Assembly: GCF_025351285.1 (NCBI RefSeq)
Contig: NZ_JANXWG010000048.1
Location: 30,967-94,966, forward strand
Length of the DNA stretch: 64,000 bases
From: Novosphingobium sp.
GTDB lineage: Bacteria > Pseudomonadota > Alphaproteobacteria > Sphingomonadales > Sphingomonadaceae
Direction: 5' to 3'
Below are positions 10,438 through 20,430 of this stretch, piece by piece. Every line of letters begins with the position of its first letter. The stretch's first letter is position 1. The translations under genes were made by a program, and so were the position numbers. A model generated the notes under the pieces. It did no database searches, was not told the origin of the DNA, and was given only the letters and a program-made list of their open reading frames with translations.

Positions 10438-10983
10438 ATGACATTGCATTATCGTCCGGCTGAACCTGCCGACGCAACGGCGCTGGCCGATCTTGGCAAG
10501 CGCGCGTTCTGTGCGGCGTTCGCGCATCTTTACACGCCGCAGGACCTGGCTGCGTTCCTGGCGGTGGAGCACACCCCCGCCAAAGTGGCGACGGAAATTG
10601 CCGATCCCGGGATGCTGGTCCACCTCGCTGCTGATGAGGACGGCACGTTGCTCGGCTTCTGCAAGCTGGTGCTGGCAAGCTCGCTGGCCGAACACGGCAC
10701 TGCCCAAGAGGCTGCGAAGGCCCCGCTCGAACTCAAGCAGCTCTATCTCGATCCCGCGCGGATCGGCGGCGGGATCGGCGCAGCGTTGATGGACTGGACG
10801 CTGGAGGTGGCGCGCGCGCGCGGCGCCGACGAGATCCAGCTATCGGTATGGAGCGGTAACATCGGCGCGCAGCGGTTCTACGCGCGCTACGGCTTCGCCA
10901 AGATCGCCGACATCACCTTCTGCGTGGGTGAGCAGGTCGACGAGGAATTCCTGTTTGCCCGGCCGATGGTGCCGGGCGCCTAG
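10438..10983 (+). CDS. GNAT family N-acetyltransferase
   Basis: YRPAEPADATALADLG...LKQLYLDPARIGGGIGAALMDWTLEVARARGADEIQLSVWSGNIGAQRFYARYGFAKI. Confidence 0.88.
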   Translation: MTLHYRPAEPADATALADLGKRAFCAAFAHLYTPQDLAAFLAVEHTPAKVATEIADPGMLVHLAADEDGTLLGFCKLVLASSLAEHGTAQEAAKAPLELKQLYLDPARIGGGIGAALMDWTLEVARARGADEIQLSVWSGNIGAQRFYARYGFAKIADITFCVGEQVDEEFLFARPMVPGA

Positions 10984-10990
10984 AGCTTCC

Positions 10991-11884
10991 TCACGCAGCC
11001 TTGCGCTTGGCGCGGCGGCGCAGTGCCAGCGGGACAAGCCCTGCACCGAACAGCCCGAGCATGCCCGGCTCGGGAACATCGGTTGAAGATCCGGCGCCGG
11101 CGCCACTATCGCCCAAGCCGGTTCCAGCCGAGCCACTCGTCCCGGTCGAACCGGTGCCGGTCGAGCCCGTATCAGTCGAACCGGTGCCTGTTGAACCTGC
11201 GTTACCGGTGCTTTCGGTGTCGCCGCTACCCAGCGATCCGCCGAAGCCGCCGTTTTCGCCACCGCCCGCGGCACCGCCGATATTTCCACTGCCCGAAGTG
11301 CCTGTGTCGGTGGCAGTGGTGGAACCTGTTTCGCCCGTCGAACCGGCGCCAGTGCCTGCACCATTGTCGCCGTTGCCTATCGTGCCCGAACCAGTTGAAC
11401 CGGAATCGCTGGTGCTGCCGGAACCTGCCTTGTCGTCTCCGTCGTGATCGCCGATCGAACCGTGGCCAGACCCGTGACCCGATTTGTCATCGGTTTCGTG
11501 GCCGCCGCTCGTGTGCCCGATCGATCCGCGACCGTGCTTGTCGTCTGAATCGTGCGAACCGCCGAACAAGCCGGTCAGCGAGGACCAGATACCCTTTTCG
11601 CCACCGGTGCCATGCTCCGCGGTTTCGCCGCTGCCCGAAGACCACCAGGTGCCGCCGTGCGACGCGGTGTTCCTTGCAGGCGTGGAATGGCTCCCCGAGG
11701 CGGAGCTGCTGCCGGGAAGGCAGCTTGCGACGTAATTGGCCGCGCTGCCCAGCCAACCCCACGAATGGCTCGCTGTGGTCGCCTCGGTTCCGTGGGCCGC
11801 GGCGGGAGCGGCGATCGCCAGGCTGGCAGAGGCGAGCAGGGCGATAATGAGCGGGCGCGACATCGGGGGGCGGGCGGGGATCAT
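10991..11884 (-). CDS. Secreted Gly/Ser/Thr-rich repeat protein with C-terminal PEP-CTERM-like sorting motif
   Basis: Signal peptide MSRPLIIALLASASLAIAAPAAAH; GSTGTGSTDTGSTGTGSTGTSGS repeats; C-terminus VPEPGMLGLFGAGLVPLALRRRAKRKAA. Confidence 0.82.
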   Translation of the reverse strand: MIPARPPMSRPLIIALLASASLAIAAPAAAHGTEATTASHSWGWLGSAANYVASCLPGSSSASGSHSTPARNTASHGGTWWSSGSGETAEHGTGGEKGIWSSLTGLFGGSHDSDDKHGRGSIGHTSGGHETDDKSGHGSGHGSIGDHDGDDKAGSGSTSDSGSTGSGTIGNGDNGAGTGAGSTGETGSTTATDTGTSGSGNIGGAAGGGENGGFGGSLGSGDTESTGNAGSTGTGSTDTGSTGTGSTGTSGSAGTGLGDSGAGAGSSTDVPEPGMLGLFGAGLVPLALRRRAKRKAA

Positions 11885-12127
11885 CGAATTCTCCTTGGGG
11901 GGCGTTGTGAGGATGTCTCCTTTCGATTTCGTTGACCCGCGCAAGCGCTGCCTGGGCGCTGTTCACGATCGGGACGCGCGGCCTTGCAATCGTTAACGTC
12001 GTCTTGGAAGCTGGCTGCTTTGCGCTATGAGGTGCCCGACGGACGAGCACTGTCATGTCGCGTTGCAAGCAAATTCGCGCCGGGCGTTGGACTTGCAAAT
12101 CGCGACGACTGCATTTCAGGGGTTGAT

Positions 12128-13351
12128 ATGAAATCGTTCGGAAATGTGCTGGATGACAGCAACGGTCTGGGCCGTGGCTTCGACTTCATGCGGATCGCGC
12201 TGTCATTGGCGGTGGTCACGCGCCACGTTATCTCGCTGGCCGGCCCGTCCGCTGCCGGCGCAAACCCCGGCGCTGATATCGGCTTCGGGTTTGGGCTGGA
12301 CTGGATATTTTCCTATTCGATCCTGATCATGTTTTTCGGGCTAAGTGGGTTCCTTATTTCGGGCAGCGCCATGCGCCTGACACTCAAGAATTTCCTGATC
12401 AACCGGGGCTTGCGGATATTTCCGGCACTTGCCGTTGAAGTGATCCTGTCGGCAATGGTTCTGGGGCCGATATTCACGACATTGCCGTTAAGCGAGTATT
12501 TCACAGACCATAAACTGTTCCTGTATTTCACGAACTTGCTCGGCTTTGTCTATTATTTTCTTCCCGGGGTTTTCAATGGCGAGTGGGTGAACGGTTCGAT
12601 CTGGACCGTACCATACGAGATGGGCTGCTACGCCATCATCTCGGTGCTGATATACTACCAATTGCTGCGGAAGCGCTGGTTGGTCGTCGGTATATCGGTG
12701 GCCATCGGTATCGTCGAAATCGCGCTGGCGTTGATTGATTTCAAAGGTCAGCAACTGACGCTGCATAGTCCTGTAGAAATGATCCGCCTCGCCCCACAAT
12801 ATATCACATATTATATATTTTATGCCAGAGGTTCGCGATTGCTGATATCCTTCACTGTGGGCATTGCGTTCTACCTTTTCAGATACCAGATACCCTATTC
12901 GAAACTGTTGTTTGCAGGTGCGGTCGCCGCTGTGCTCGTGGCCGAGTACATCGGCGGGTGGACGAGCGAGGAAAGCCCGACCGCCAACGTATTTATCGTG
13001 GTGCCAGTCATTTACATCACGATTTTTCTCGGTCTTACCAACATCCCGCTGCTGTCGATCTTGCGTCGCGGCGATTACTCCTACGGAATTTACCTTTACG
13101 GCTGGCCGCTGACGCAGGCGACGCGAATGGTGTTTCCCGAACAGACCAAAAGCTGGCCGTTCCTGCTGGTTGTTTCGCTGGTTCCGATCCTGCTTTTCGC
13201 TGCGTTTTCCTGGCATTTCATCGAACGGCCGATCCTGCAGATGCGCAAGAAATTTTCCTTCGTCGCGCGACAGAGGTTGGCGGAAATGGAAAGCGAAACT
13301 CCGCCTGCAGAGCCACGTGTTCCCGAACCCGGCCAAAATCCGCTAGCGTAG
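12128..13351 (+). CDS. Acyltransferase 3 (OafA/YrhL-like) family membrane protein
   Basis: GRGFDFMRIALSLAVVTRH, FFGLSGFLISGSAMRL, SYGIYLYGWPLTQ, FSWHFIERPIL. Confidence 0.88.
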   Translation: MKSFGNVLDDSNGLGRGFDFMRIALSLAVVTRHVISLAGPSAAGANPGADIGFGFGLDWIFSYSILIMFFGLSGFLISGSAMRLTLKNFLINRGLRIFPALAVEVILSAMVLGPIFTTLPLSEYFTDHKLFLYFTNLLGFVYYFLPGVFNGEWVNGSIWTVPYEMGCYAIISVLIYYQLLRKRWLVVGISVAIGIVEIALALIDFKGQQLTLHSPVEMIRLAPQYITYYIFYARGSRLLISFTVGIAFYLFRYQIPYSKLLFAGAVAAVLVAEYIGGWTSEESPTANVFIVVPVIYITIFLGLTNIPLLSILRRGDYSYGIYLYGWPLTQATRMVFPEQTKSWPFLLVVSLVPILLFAAFSWHFIERPILQMRKKFSFVARQRLAEMESETPPAEPRVPEPGQNPLA

Positions 13352-14479
13352 ACGCGGCTGCTGAACCATCGTGTCGCGCAAGCGCAGCCGTGGCCGCTGG
13401 ATAAATGCTTCCAGATCGGCAGCGCTGCGCGGAATCACGATCGTTTCGCGGTTGGCATAGCAGGCCGGCGCCGCCACTTTCAGCCAGCCGAAGCCGGCCA
13501 GCTCGGCTGCCAGCGCGAACAGCCGTTCGATCGCATGCGCGGTGGTGGCATCGGTCTGCGCGGCTTCCTCGGGAAAGTCATCGGCGGTCAGCCCCAGAAC
13601 CAGGATCGGGGCGAGCGCGGCGGGGCGCGCCCAGAACATCGATCCGCTGGGGAATTCGATCATGCCGTCGCGGCGCAGTTCCACCCCCATGCGCCGGCCC
13701 AGCGCGCGCGCGGCGGCAAAGTTGTACTCCCAGCCGGTGAAGGGCCGGATGGGTTCGTGATGCTGCGGAAACACGAGGCCGAGCGCAGGATCGGCCTCGA
13801 ACAGCGCCAGGATCGAGCGCACCACGGTGTCAGAGCCGCACAAGCCGCCGAGCAGCAGTTCGCGCCAGCCTTCGCCCGCGGTGCTGAATTCGGTCTTCTT
13901 CGAATGAAGGAACAGCACAAGGTCGAATTCGGCGTAGCGATCGGTGAACGAAGTCAGCTTTGGCGCCATGTCGCGGCCACGATTGGGAACGATGCGGACT
14001 TCGACCGCGCCCTTGTCCCATGTGCCGAACGCCGCAAGAATGTCGCGGCGCTTGGCCTGGGTGTCGGTGCTGATCAGGACCGCAGCGTTGTCGGGCAGAT
14101 GATGGAGCAGAAGCGCGAATTCGGCGGCGAGTTCAGGGTGGAACATGTGGATCATCGCCGCAACGCGGGGCGTCGCGCTCAGGGCCGGTTCAAAACCGAA
14201 GGGTACCCCAAGGCTGAAGTCGCGGTCTGCCGGCAAGCCACCGGCGACGCCCGACTTGTAGAGCCTTCGGCGCAACGATCGGTACGCACGTTCGATCACG
14301 GGGTTGGCCAGAGTAAAGTCATGTCGGGCGCTGGCATCATGCCCGGGTCCATAGCGGGTCGCGTCGCGCAAGATCAATTGCTGGCTGGCATTTGCCAGCG
14401 GGCACGGGCAAAGGATCGCGTGAAGCGTTGACGGTTTCGCACAACCGAATCCCGACCAAGGAAGGCATTTGCAGCACAT
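13343..14479 (-). CDS. Rhamnan synthesis protein F (RgpF)-like protein
   Basis: MIHMFHPELAAEFALLLHHLPDNAAVLISTDT, VRIVPNRGRDMAPKLTSFTDRYAEFDLVLFLHSKKT, FPSGSMFWARPAAL; start uncertain. Confidence 0.75.
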   Translation of the reverse strand: MCCKCLPWSGFGCAKPSTLHAILCPCPLANASQQLILRDATRYGPGHDASARHDFTLANPVIERAYRSLRRRLYKSGVAGGLPADRDFSLGVPFGFEPALSATPRVAAMIHMFHPELAAEFALLLHHLPDNAAVLISTDTQAKRRDILAAFGTWDKGAVEVRIVPNRGRDMAPKLTSFTDRYAEFDLVLFLHSKKTEFSTAGEGWRELLLGGLCGSDTVVRSILALFEADPALGLVFPQHHEPIRPFTGWEYNFAAARALGRRMGVELRRDGMIEFPSGSMFWARPAALAPILVLGLTADDFPEEAAQTDATTAHAIERLFALAAELAGFGWLKVAAPACYANRETIVIPRSAADLEAFIQRPRLRLRDTMVQQPRLR

Positions 14480-14512
14480 GCGCGTTGGGGGATCGATCCA
14501 CTTGCACGACCA

Positions 14513-15583
14513 ATGGCGTGGAAGCCCATGTTCGATCCTGCAATGACGGCTTGCGATAAAGGTACTGCCGGCCACACCGCGATCATAACCTGGTTCGTGG
14601 CCGACGATGCCGCGAACGCGACTTGGTTTCCGCAAGTCGGCGGCCGGTCCGATGCGCCCGAAGCACAGGCGACGTACTGGCGTTGTACGGTGGCATTTTT
14701 CGCTTCCAGCCTCGCGCTCAATCCCGGTGCGCGGCACATGTTCTACACCAACACCCGCGTGCCCCGGATCGATGGAGTCGATCTTGCCGCGCTGTTCGCG
14801 CGGTGGGGGGTGGAGGTTATTGCGCTGCCGATCACCTATCGGCTGCCGCGCAATGCCGTGTCTTCATGGGGCAACCAGTTCTATGTATTCGATGTTCTCG
14901 ATGACCTGGCAGGGCGCGAAGACATTGCGCGATCCATTGTGCTCGACAGCGATTGCGTGTGGCGCCAGCCGGTCGATCGGCTGGTAGCGGCCATCGATGC
15001 CCATGGCGCGCTAACCTACGAACTCGATCACAGCGAACATGCCGAGCACGAGGCGATCAACGGGCTGTCGCGCGCAGGCATGGCGCGGTTCCTGGCGCGA
15101 CACAGCGGACCCGAGCGCTCGGCAACGCCCTATTTCGGCGGTGAAATCTACGCGGCTCGGCGCGATGTGACCCGAGCGATCGCGGCGCGCGCCAGGGTGC
15201 TATGGCCCGAACTGGTGGCCGGCGCGCCAGACGCCCCGCGCGAGGAAGCGCACCTGCTTTCAGTGATCTACGCACTGGAGAGGATTGCGCCAGGCACCGC
15301 AAATGGCTTCATCCGGCGGATGTGGACCACCTTCCATCATCACAACCTGGCGCCGACCGACGCGGCGCTCGCGATCTGGCACTTGCCCGCCGAGAAGAAG
15401 ACCGGGTTCGCTGATCTGTTCCGCGCCATTGTGGCCGATCCCGCTTGCGATCCGCGCCATGATGCCGCGTCGATGGGGCTGGCTCCAGCCCAGGTGGCGC
15501 GTGCGATGGGCTGGCCGCGGCGGCGCCCGGCGAAGTTCGCGCGCGATCTGTCGCTCAAGCTGCGCGAGAAGATCGGCACGTGA
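14513..15583 (+). CDS. Putative glycosyltransferase-like protein (GT-A-type DxD) of unrecognised family
   Basis: SIVLDSDCVWRQPVDRLVAAID, PYFGGEIYAARRDVTRA, REEAHLLSVIYALE; within a glycosyltransferase run. Confidence 0.55.
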   Translation: MAWKPMFDPAMTACDKGTAGHTAIITWFVADDAANATWFPQVGGRSDAPEAQATYWRCTVAFFASSLALNPGARHMFYTNTRVPRIDGVDLAALFARWGVEVIALPITYRLPRNAVSSWGNQFYVFDVLDDLAGREDIARSIVLDSDCVWRQPVDRLVAAIDAHGALTYELDHSEHAEHEAINGLSRAGMARFLARHSGPERSATPYFGGEIYAARRDVTRAIAARARVLWPELVAGAPDAPREEAHLLSVIYALERIAPGTANGFIRRMWTTFHHHNLAPTDAALAIWHLPAEKKTGFADLFRAIVADPACDPRHDAASMGLAPAQVARAMGWPRRRPAKFARDLSLKLREKIGT

Positions 15584-16839
15584 TGGCCGAGAGTCGCGAC
15601 GATCCTGTCAATGTCCTGATCGTCGGCATCAATTACGCGCCCGAGGCCGTCGGCATCGGCCCGTTCACGCAAGGCATGGCCGAAGGCCTGGCCGGGCTGG
15701 GCTTTGCGGTCGAGGCCGTGGTCGGCAAGCCCTACTATCCGCAGTGGCGCGCCATGCCGGATTTTGCCGGCGGCGGATGGGCACGGTCGACCGAGAACGG
15801 CGTCAGGATCGTGCGCTGCCCGCATTACATTCCTCATGATCCCACCGGATCGAAGCGCATCGTCCATCTGGCGAGCTTTGGCGTTTCTGCGTTCGGGCCT
15901 GCGGTCCGCGCAGCGCTGCGCCCGAAGGGCGAGCGCCTGGCGGTGATCATCTGCATCGCGCCGGCGTTGCTGAGCGTGCCGGTGGCGTGGATCGCGGCGA
16001 AGCTGGCCGGGGCGAAGCTGTGGCTGCATGTGCAGGATTTCGAAGTCGAAGCGGCGTTCGCTACCGGACTGGTCGGCGATGATGGCTGGGCCGCGCGGCT
16101 GGCGCGAGGGGTTGAGAACACGTTGCTGCGGCTGGCCGACACGGTCTCCACGATCAGCCCGCAGATGTGCGCTAAGCTCGTGGCCAAGGGCATCGATCCG
16201 GCCCGCGTGATCGAGGTCCGCAACTGGGCCAATGCTCCCGCGCCCGATCCGCACGAGGGAGCGTCGTATCGTGCCGAATGGGGCCTGGGCGATCGCAAGG
16301 TGGCGCTCTATTCGGGCAATATCGCCAACAAGCAAGGCATCGATATTCTTGTCGAAGCCGCACGGATGTTGGCGGAACGGAGCGACATCGCTGTCGTGAT
16401 CTGCGGCGAGGGACCGAACCGGGCACGATTGGAAGCGCTGGCGGCGGGGTTGGGCAACGTGTTGTTCCACGATCTCCAGCCGGCCGCGCGGATGGGCGAA
16501 TTGCTGGGTCTGGCGAGCGTTCATTTGTTGCCGCAGATTGCCGGCGCGGCCGATCTGGTGCTGCCGTCGAAGCTGGCGAACATGCTCGGATCGGGGCGCC
16601 CGGTGGTGGCGACCGCGCTGCCTGGAACCGGGCTTTATGCTGAAGTCGAAGGGTGCGGTATTTCGGTGCTGCCGGGTGATGCAAAAGCCCTGGCCAATGC
16701 GATCGTGGCGCTGGTCGACGATCCGGCGCGCGCGGCGGAACTGGGCGTTGCAGCGCACGCGCGTGCGGATGAACGCTGGTCGCAGCCGGCGGTGATCGCG
16801 CGGCTGGCCGCGGCATTGCGCGCGATTGCGGGGCGCTGA
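15580..16839 (+). CDS. WcaI-like glycosyltransferase family 4 protein
   Basis: VNVLIVGINYAPEAVGIGPFTQGMAEGLAGLG...VVGKPYYPQWR; VALYSGNIANKQGIDILVEAARML; ATGA overlap with the upstream gene. Confidence 0.88.
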   Translation: MMAESRDDPVNVLIVGINYAPEAVGIGPFTQGMAEGLAGLGFAVEAVVGKPYYPQWRAMPDFAGGGWARSTENGVRIVRCPHYIPHDPTGSKRIVHLASFGVSAFGPAVRAALRPKGERLAVIICIAPALLSVPVAWIAAKLAGAKLWLHVQDFEVEAAFATGLVGDDGWAARLARGVENTLLRLADTVSTISPQMCAKLVAKGIDPARVIEVRNWANAPAPDPHEGASYRAEWGLGDRKVALYSGNIANKQGIDILVEAARMLAERSDIAVVICGEGPNRARLEALAAGLGNVLFHDLQPAARMGELLGLASVHLLPQIAGAADLVLPSKLANMLGSGRPVVATALPGTGLYAEVEGCGISVLPGDAKALANAIVALVDDPARAAELGVAAHARADERWSQPAVIARLAAALRAIAGR

Positions 16840-16842
16840 GCG

Positions 16843-17841
16843 GTGGGCGCCACGCGTGTCTCGATCGCGATGACGACGTACAACGGCGCGCGCTATCTGG
16901 CCGAGCAGCTCGACAGCTTTGCCGCGCAGACCCGGTTACCCGACGAACTGGTGGTGGGCGATGACGGTTCGGCCGACGCGACGAAAGCGATCCTTGCCGA
17001 ATTTGCGGCGCGCGCGCCGTTCCCGGTGCGGGTCACGGCCAACCCTGTCCAACTCGGCCCGTCGCGCAATTTTGCCGAGACAATTCTGCGGTGCGATGGC
17101 GATGTGATCCTGCTGTCGGACCAGGATGACCGCTGGGAGCCGGCGAAGCTGCAGACGATGGTGGACTACCTGGCGGCGCACCCCGGTTGCTGGCTTGCCA
17201 CGCACGATGCCGCCTTGATGGACGGCGCCGGGCGACCAAGTGGGTTGACGATGGGCGGCCAGATCGTGGCAGCGGGCGGCGATCCCGCGCGCGATCTGGT
17301 GGCGGGGTGCTGCATGGCGATCGATGCGCGGCTGGCCCGGCTGTACGATCCGCCTCCGCCGACGCGCACGCACGATGCCTGGCTGACCGCGATTGCCGAC
17401 CTGCTCGATGTGCGCGGCTGGGTTGTGCAGCCGTTGATCGCTTATCGCCGGCACGGGGGCAATGTGTCCGAATCCTACATGTCGCGGCTTGATGGATCGT
17501 CGCGGCTGCGGCGTGAGCTCGACCGGCTGGCCAAGGCGCGTGCCGAACCGGTGGCGCAGGCGCTGGACCAGAGCATTGCCGATCGCGCGGCGATGATTGC
17601 AGCAATCGAAACGCACCGCGCGACCTTGCTCGAGATCGTGCCCCAGCAAACGCTGGATCGCGCGACTGGCGAGTTGGCGCGCGGGCTGGCGCGAGACCAT
17701 CAGCGTCGAGCCATCCACACAGGCCCGCGCGCTGCGCGATTGGGGCATCTGGCCAGGGCGATCGGGAGTGGGATTTATGCCGGCCCGGGCGGAATGTTGA
17801 GCCTGATGCGCGACGCACACGGCTGCATTCGGGCTGGATGA
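16843..17841 (+). CDS. Glycosyltransferase family 2 (GTG start)
   Basis: VSIAMTTYNGARYLAEQLDSFAAQTRLPDELVVGDDGSADATKAI, VILLSDQDDRWEPAKL. Confidence 0.9.
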   Translation: MGATRVSIAMTTYNGARYLAEQLDSFAAQTRLPDELVVGDDGSADATKAILAEFAARAPFPVRVTANPVQLGPSRNFAETILRCDGDVILLSDQDDRWEPAKLQTMVDYLAAHPGCWLATHDAALMDGAGRPSGLTMGGQIVAAGGDPARDLVAGCCMAIDARLARLYDPPPPTRTHDAWLTAIADLLDVRGWVVQPLIAYRRHGGNVSESYMSRLDGSSRLRRELDRLAKARAEPVAQALDQSIADRAAMIAAIETHRATLLEIVPQQTLDRATGELARGLARDHQRRAIHTGPRAARLGHLARAIGSGIYAGPGGMLSLMRDAHGCIRAG

Positions 17842-17845
17842 CCGC

Positions 17846-19027
17846 GTGACCGGTACCTCGGATCGTTCGACCCTGCCGAAATCGGTGCTGGTTTTCGCCC
17901 CATCTTCGTTCGGGGGCATTGCCGAACATACGCGTTTCCAGGCGGCCGAACTGGCGCGGCGCGGCGTGATTGTAACCATGCTCACCCGGGTCGATTCGAC
18001 GCAAATACCGCCTGCCGGAACGTACCGGCAATTGCGCGTTCTTCCGGCGGATCACGCCGGACGCGGGTTGGGCCGGGTGAAGCAGGTTCTGGCGGCCACC
18101 GCAGGCTATTACCTGCTGGCGTTGTGGGTGCTTCGGCTGCGGCCCGACCTTGTGCTGCTCGAAGCCAATTCCGAATACTTTGCGCCGCTATGGGCCTGGC
18201 CGCATCTGCTGTTGAGCCGGCTGGTGCGCGTGCCGTACCTCGCGAACTTCCACGATCCGCACCGGGCGCGCCATTTCGGCCCGGCCTGGTTGCACGCGTG
18301 GTCGGTCTCGCTCGCCAATGCAGTCCTGTGGGGTGGGCTGATCCATGGCACGCCGCCTCCCGAAGCCGGCCTGCCGGCACGGCTGAAGCTGATGATCGCA
18401 CCGATCGGGCATTTCGACCGGACTGAGGGCGGGCATGCAACTTTCGATCTCAGGGAGCGGCTGGGGATCGATGGGCAAGCGTTTGTGCTGCTGGCTTTCG
18501 GACACCTTGCCGATCGCAAGAACCTGGACTTGCTGATCACCGCACTGGCCGACGTTGCCGACGTGCAACTGGTGATCGCCGGTGAGGCGACTTCGGGCAG
18601 CCAGCGGCCGGCGCAATTCTATCGCGATCTGGCCGAGCGGACCGGGGTCGGTTCGCGTGTTCACTTCGTCACCAGCTTTATCGCCGATCACGATATCCCG
18701 GCCTACTTTCGCGCCGCCGACGCGGTGGCGCTGACTTACAACCGCGAATTCGTGTCGCAGAGCGGCGTGTTGCAGCACGCGGTCGACTGGTCGAAGCCGA
18801 TCCTGGCTTCTAGCGGACCGGGCCCGTTGCGCGAGACCGTTGTGCGGCATCGGCTTGGCGTTTTTGTCGAACCCGACGATTCTGGTGCGTTGGCCGATGG
18901 CCTCCGCCGCTTGTTGCGCGATCGTCCACCGACCGAGAATTTCCTGCGTTATCGCGATTCGGCCAATTGGGGTGTCAATGTCGATCGCTTGATCGAACTG
19001 TATGGCCAGTTTGCCGTTGCGCGTTGA
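17846..19027 (+). CDS. Glycosyltransferase family 4 protein (GTG start)
   Basis: VLVFAPSSFGGIAEHTRFQAAELARRG; LLAFGHLADRKNLDLLITAL; SQSGVLQHAVDWSKPILASSGPGPLRETV. Confidence 0.82.
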   Translation: MTGTSDRSTLPKSVLVFAPSSFGGIAEHTRFQAAELARRGVIVTMLTRVDSTQIPPAGTYRQLRVLPADHAGRGLGRVKQVLAATAGYYLLALWVLRLRPDLVLLEANSEYFAPLWAWPHLLLSRLVRVPYLANFHDPHRARHFGPAWLHAWSVSLANAVLWGGLIHGTPPPEAGLPARLKLMIAPIGHFDRTEGGHATFDLRERLGIDGQAFVLLAFGHLADRKNLDLLITALADVADVQLVIAGEATSGSQRPAQFYRDLAERTGVGSRVHFVTSFIADHDIPAYFRAADAVALTYNREFVSQSGVLQHAVDWSKPILASSGPGPLRETVVRHRLGVFVEPDDSGALADGLRRLLRDRPPTENFLRYRDSANWGVNVDRLIELYGQFAVAR

Positions 19028-19039
19028 AGGCTGGCGCGA

Positions 19040-20281
19040 TCAGATGTCCAACTCGCCGAGCAATGCCGCGATGTTGTCGCGATATCCGGCAAACGTGTAG
19101 TTCTGCGCCTCGGCCTGGGCATTGGCGCGCCAGGTATCGAGCCGATCGCGGTCTGCGATCGTCTGAACCATCGCCGCATGTACGGCATCCGTGCTGATCT
19201 CGTCGAGCATGATCCCGGTTTCGGGGGTGACCACAGGTGCGCAATGGCGCGACTGGATCAGTGCGCAGCCCGACGCCAGCGCCTCGTAAAGCGTGATCCC
19301 GGCACCTTCAAAGTAGCTCGGCAGCATGAACACGTGGTGCTCGGCCATGATCCGCGGCACATCTGCACGCGCGACCGTGGGGATATAGGTCACGCGGTCT
19401 GCATAAGGTGCGAACGCCTTGGGTGGCACGCTGAGCGAACCGACGATGGTCAGTTCGGCTTGGTCCGTCGGGATGCGCGCGATCGCTTCGAGGATGTGGT
19501 GGATGCCCTTGCGCGGGATAACGAGGCCCAGGAACAGGAACTTGACCGGAGCCTTGCGATCGATCGGCAGCGGGGGCGGCACATCGGCGAACAGCGCTTC
19601 ATCGAAGCAGTAATTGAGCACGCGGATTTTCGCCGCGATGGCGGGGTCCTGCGTTGCGTCGCGGATCGTGCCTGCAGCGAACGTGCAGCCCACGAGGATG
19701 GTGTCGGCCAGTTCGTACTCGCGCTGGTCGCGGGCAATGTTGGCGGAGTCCTCGGCCCGTTCGGTCGGCAGGAACCAGTCGCCATAGCGCGACGCAACAT
19801 CGGCCATCATCGCGTTGTAGATCCGAAAATCGCCATTGGTGCGATCGAGGATGCACGTGCGGCCCTGGGCCTTGGCCAGCTCGAACGCCTTGAGCGAACT
19901 GCCGTTATAGCCCCACAGCGCGAAGCGTTCGGGTGAGCGGATGTCGGCGGCAATGCCGTCAACGAACTTGCGGTTGCCATAGGCGTCGAGCCGCCCGGCC
20001 AGTTTGCGCATGCCGCCGCGCATCGCGATACGCTCGATCCATTCGGTGAGCCCGGCGGTACGGACCAGCGAAGGATCGAGCGCGGGATGGCTGAACCGGC
20101 GGAATTCGCTGTGCAGCTTGCGGCCCAGCGGCCCCGGCAACCAGCGCTCGGCGCGATAGGGCCAGCGGTCGGGCTGATAGAATATAGAGGTTGCGTACCA
20201 CGCCAGCCGATCGAGCTGCTGCAGCGCCAGCGCGGTCTGCCAGCTATGCTGGGTGCCCGGGTGAAAGACTGCGATCTTCAT
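19040..20281 (-). CDS. Glycosyltransferase family 4 protein
   Basis: MKIAVFHPGTQHSWQTALALQQLD; KFLFLGLVIPRKGIHHILEAI; MLPSYFEGAGITLYEALASGCALIQS. Confidence 0.87.
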   Translation of the reverse strand: MKIAVFHPGTQHSWQTALALQQLDRLAWYATSIFYQPDRWPYRAERWLPGPLGRKLHSEFRRFSHPALDPSLVRTAGLTEWIERIAMRGGMRKLAGRLDAYGNRKFVDGIAADIRSPERFALWGYNGSSLKAFELAKAQGRTCILDRTNGDFRIYNAMMADVASRYGDWFLPTERAEDSANIARDQREYELADTILVGCTFAAGTIRDATQDPAIAAKIRVLNYCFDEALFADVPPPLPIDRKAPVKFLFLGLVIPRKGIHHILEAIARIPTDQAELTIVGSLSVPPKAFAPYADRVTYIPTVARADVPRIMAEHHVFMLPSYFEGAGITLYEALASGCALIQSRHCAPVVTPETGIMLDEISTDAVHAAMVQTIADRDRLDTWRANAQAEAQNYTFAGYRDNIAALLGELDI

Positions 20282-20430
20282 CGCGTACCCGATAGCGCAA
20301 CCTGAAGGCGCAGTAACTTCCGAATTGGTTGCATCTCTCGATTGCCGAATGGGAATACTATTTTCCTACAGATAACCGATTTGGTTATTAAACGCTCGAA
20401 TCAGTAAACCTCGCCAGCGCTGGAGTTGCC

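Noticed and set aside
11000-11450. CRISPR array or DNA repeat array in the Gly/Ser/Thr region
   Set aside because: Repeats are degenerate, coding (GSTGTGS) and lack uniform spacers.
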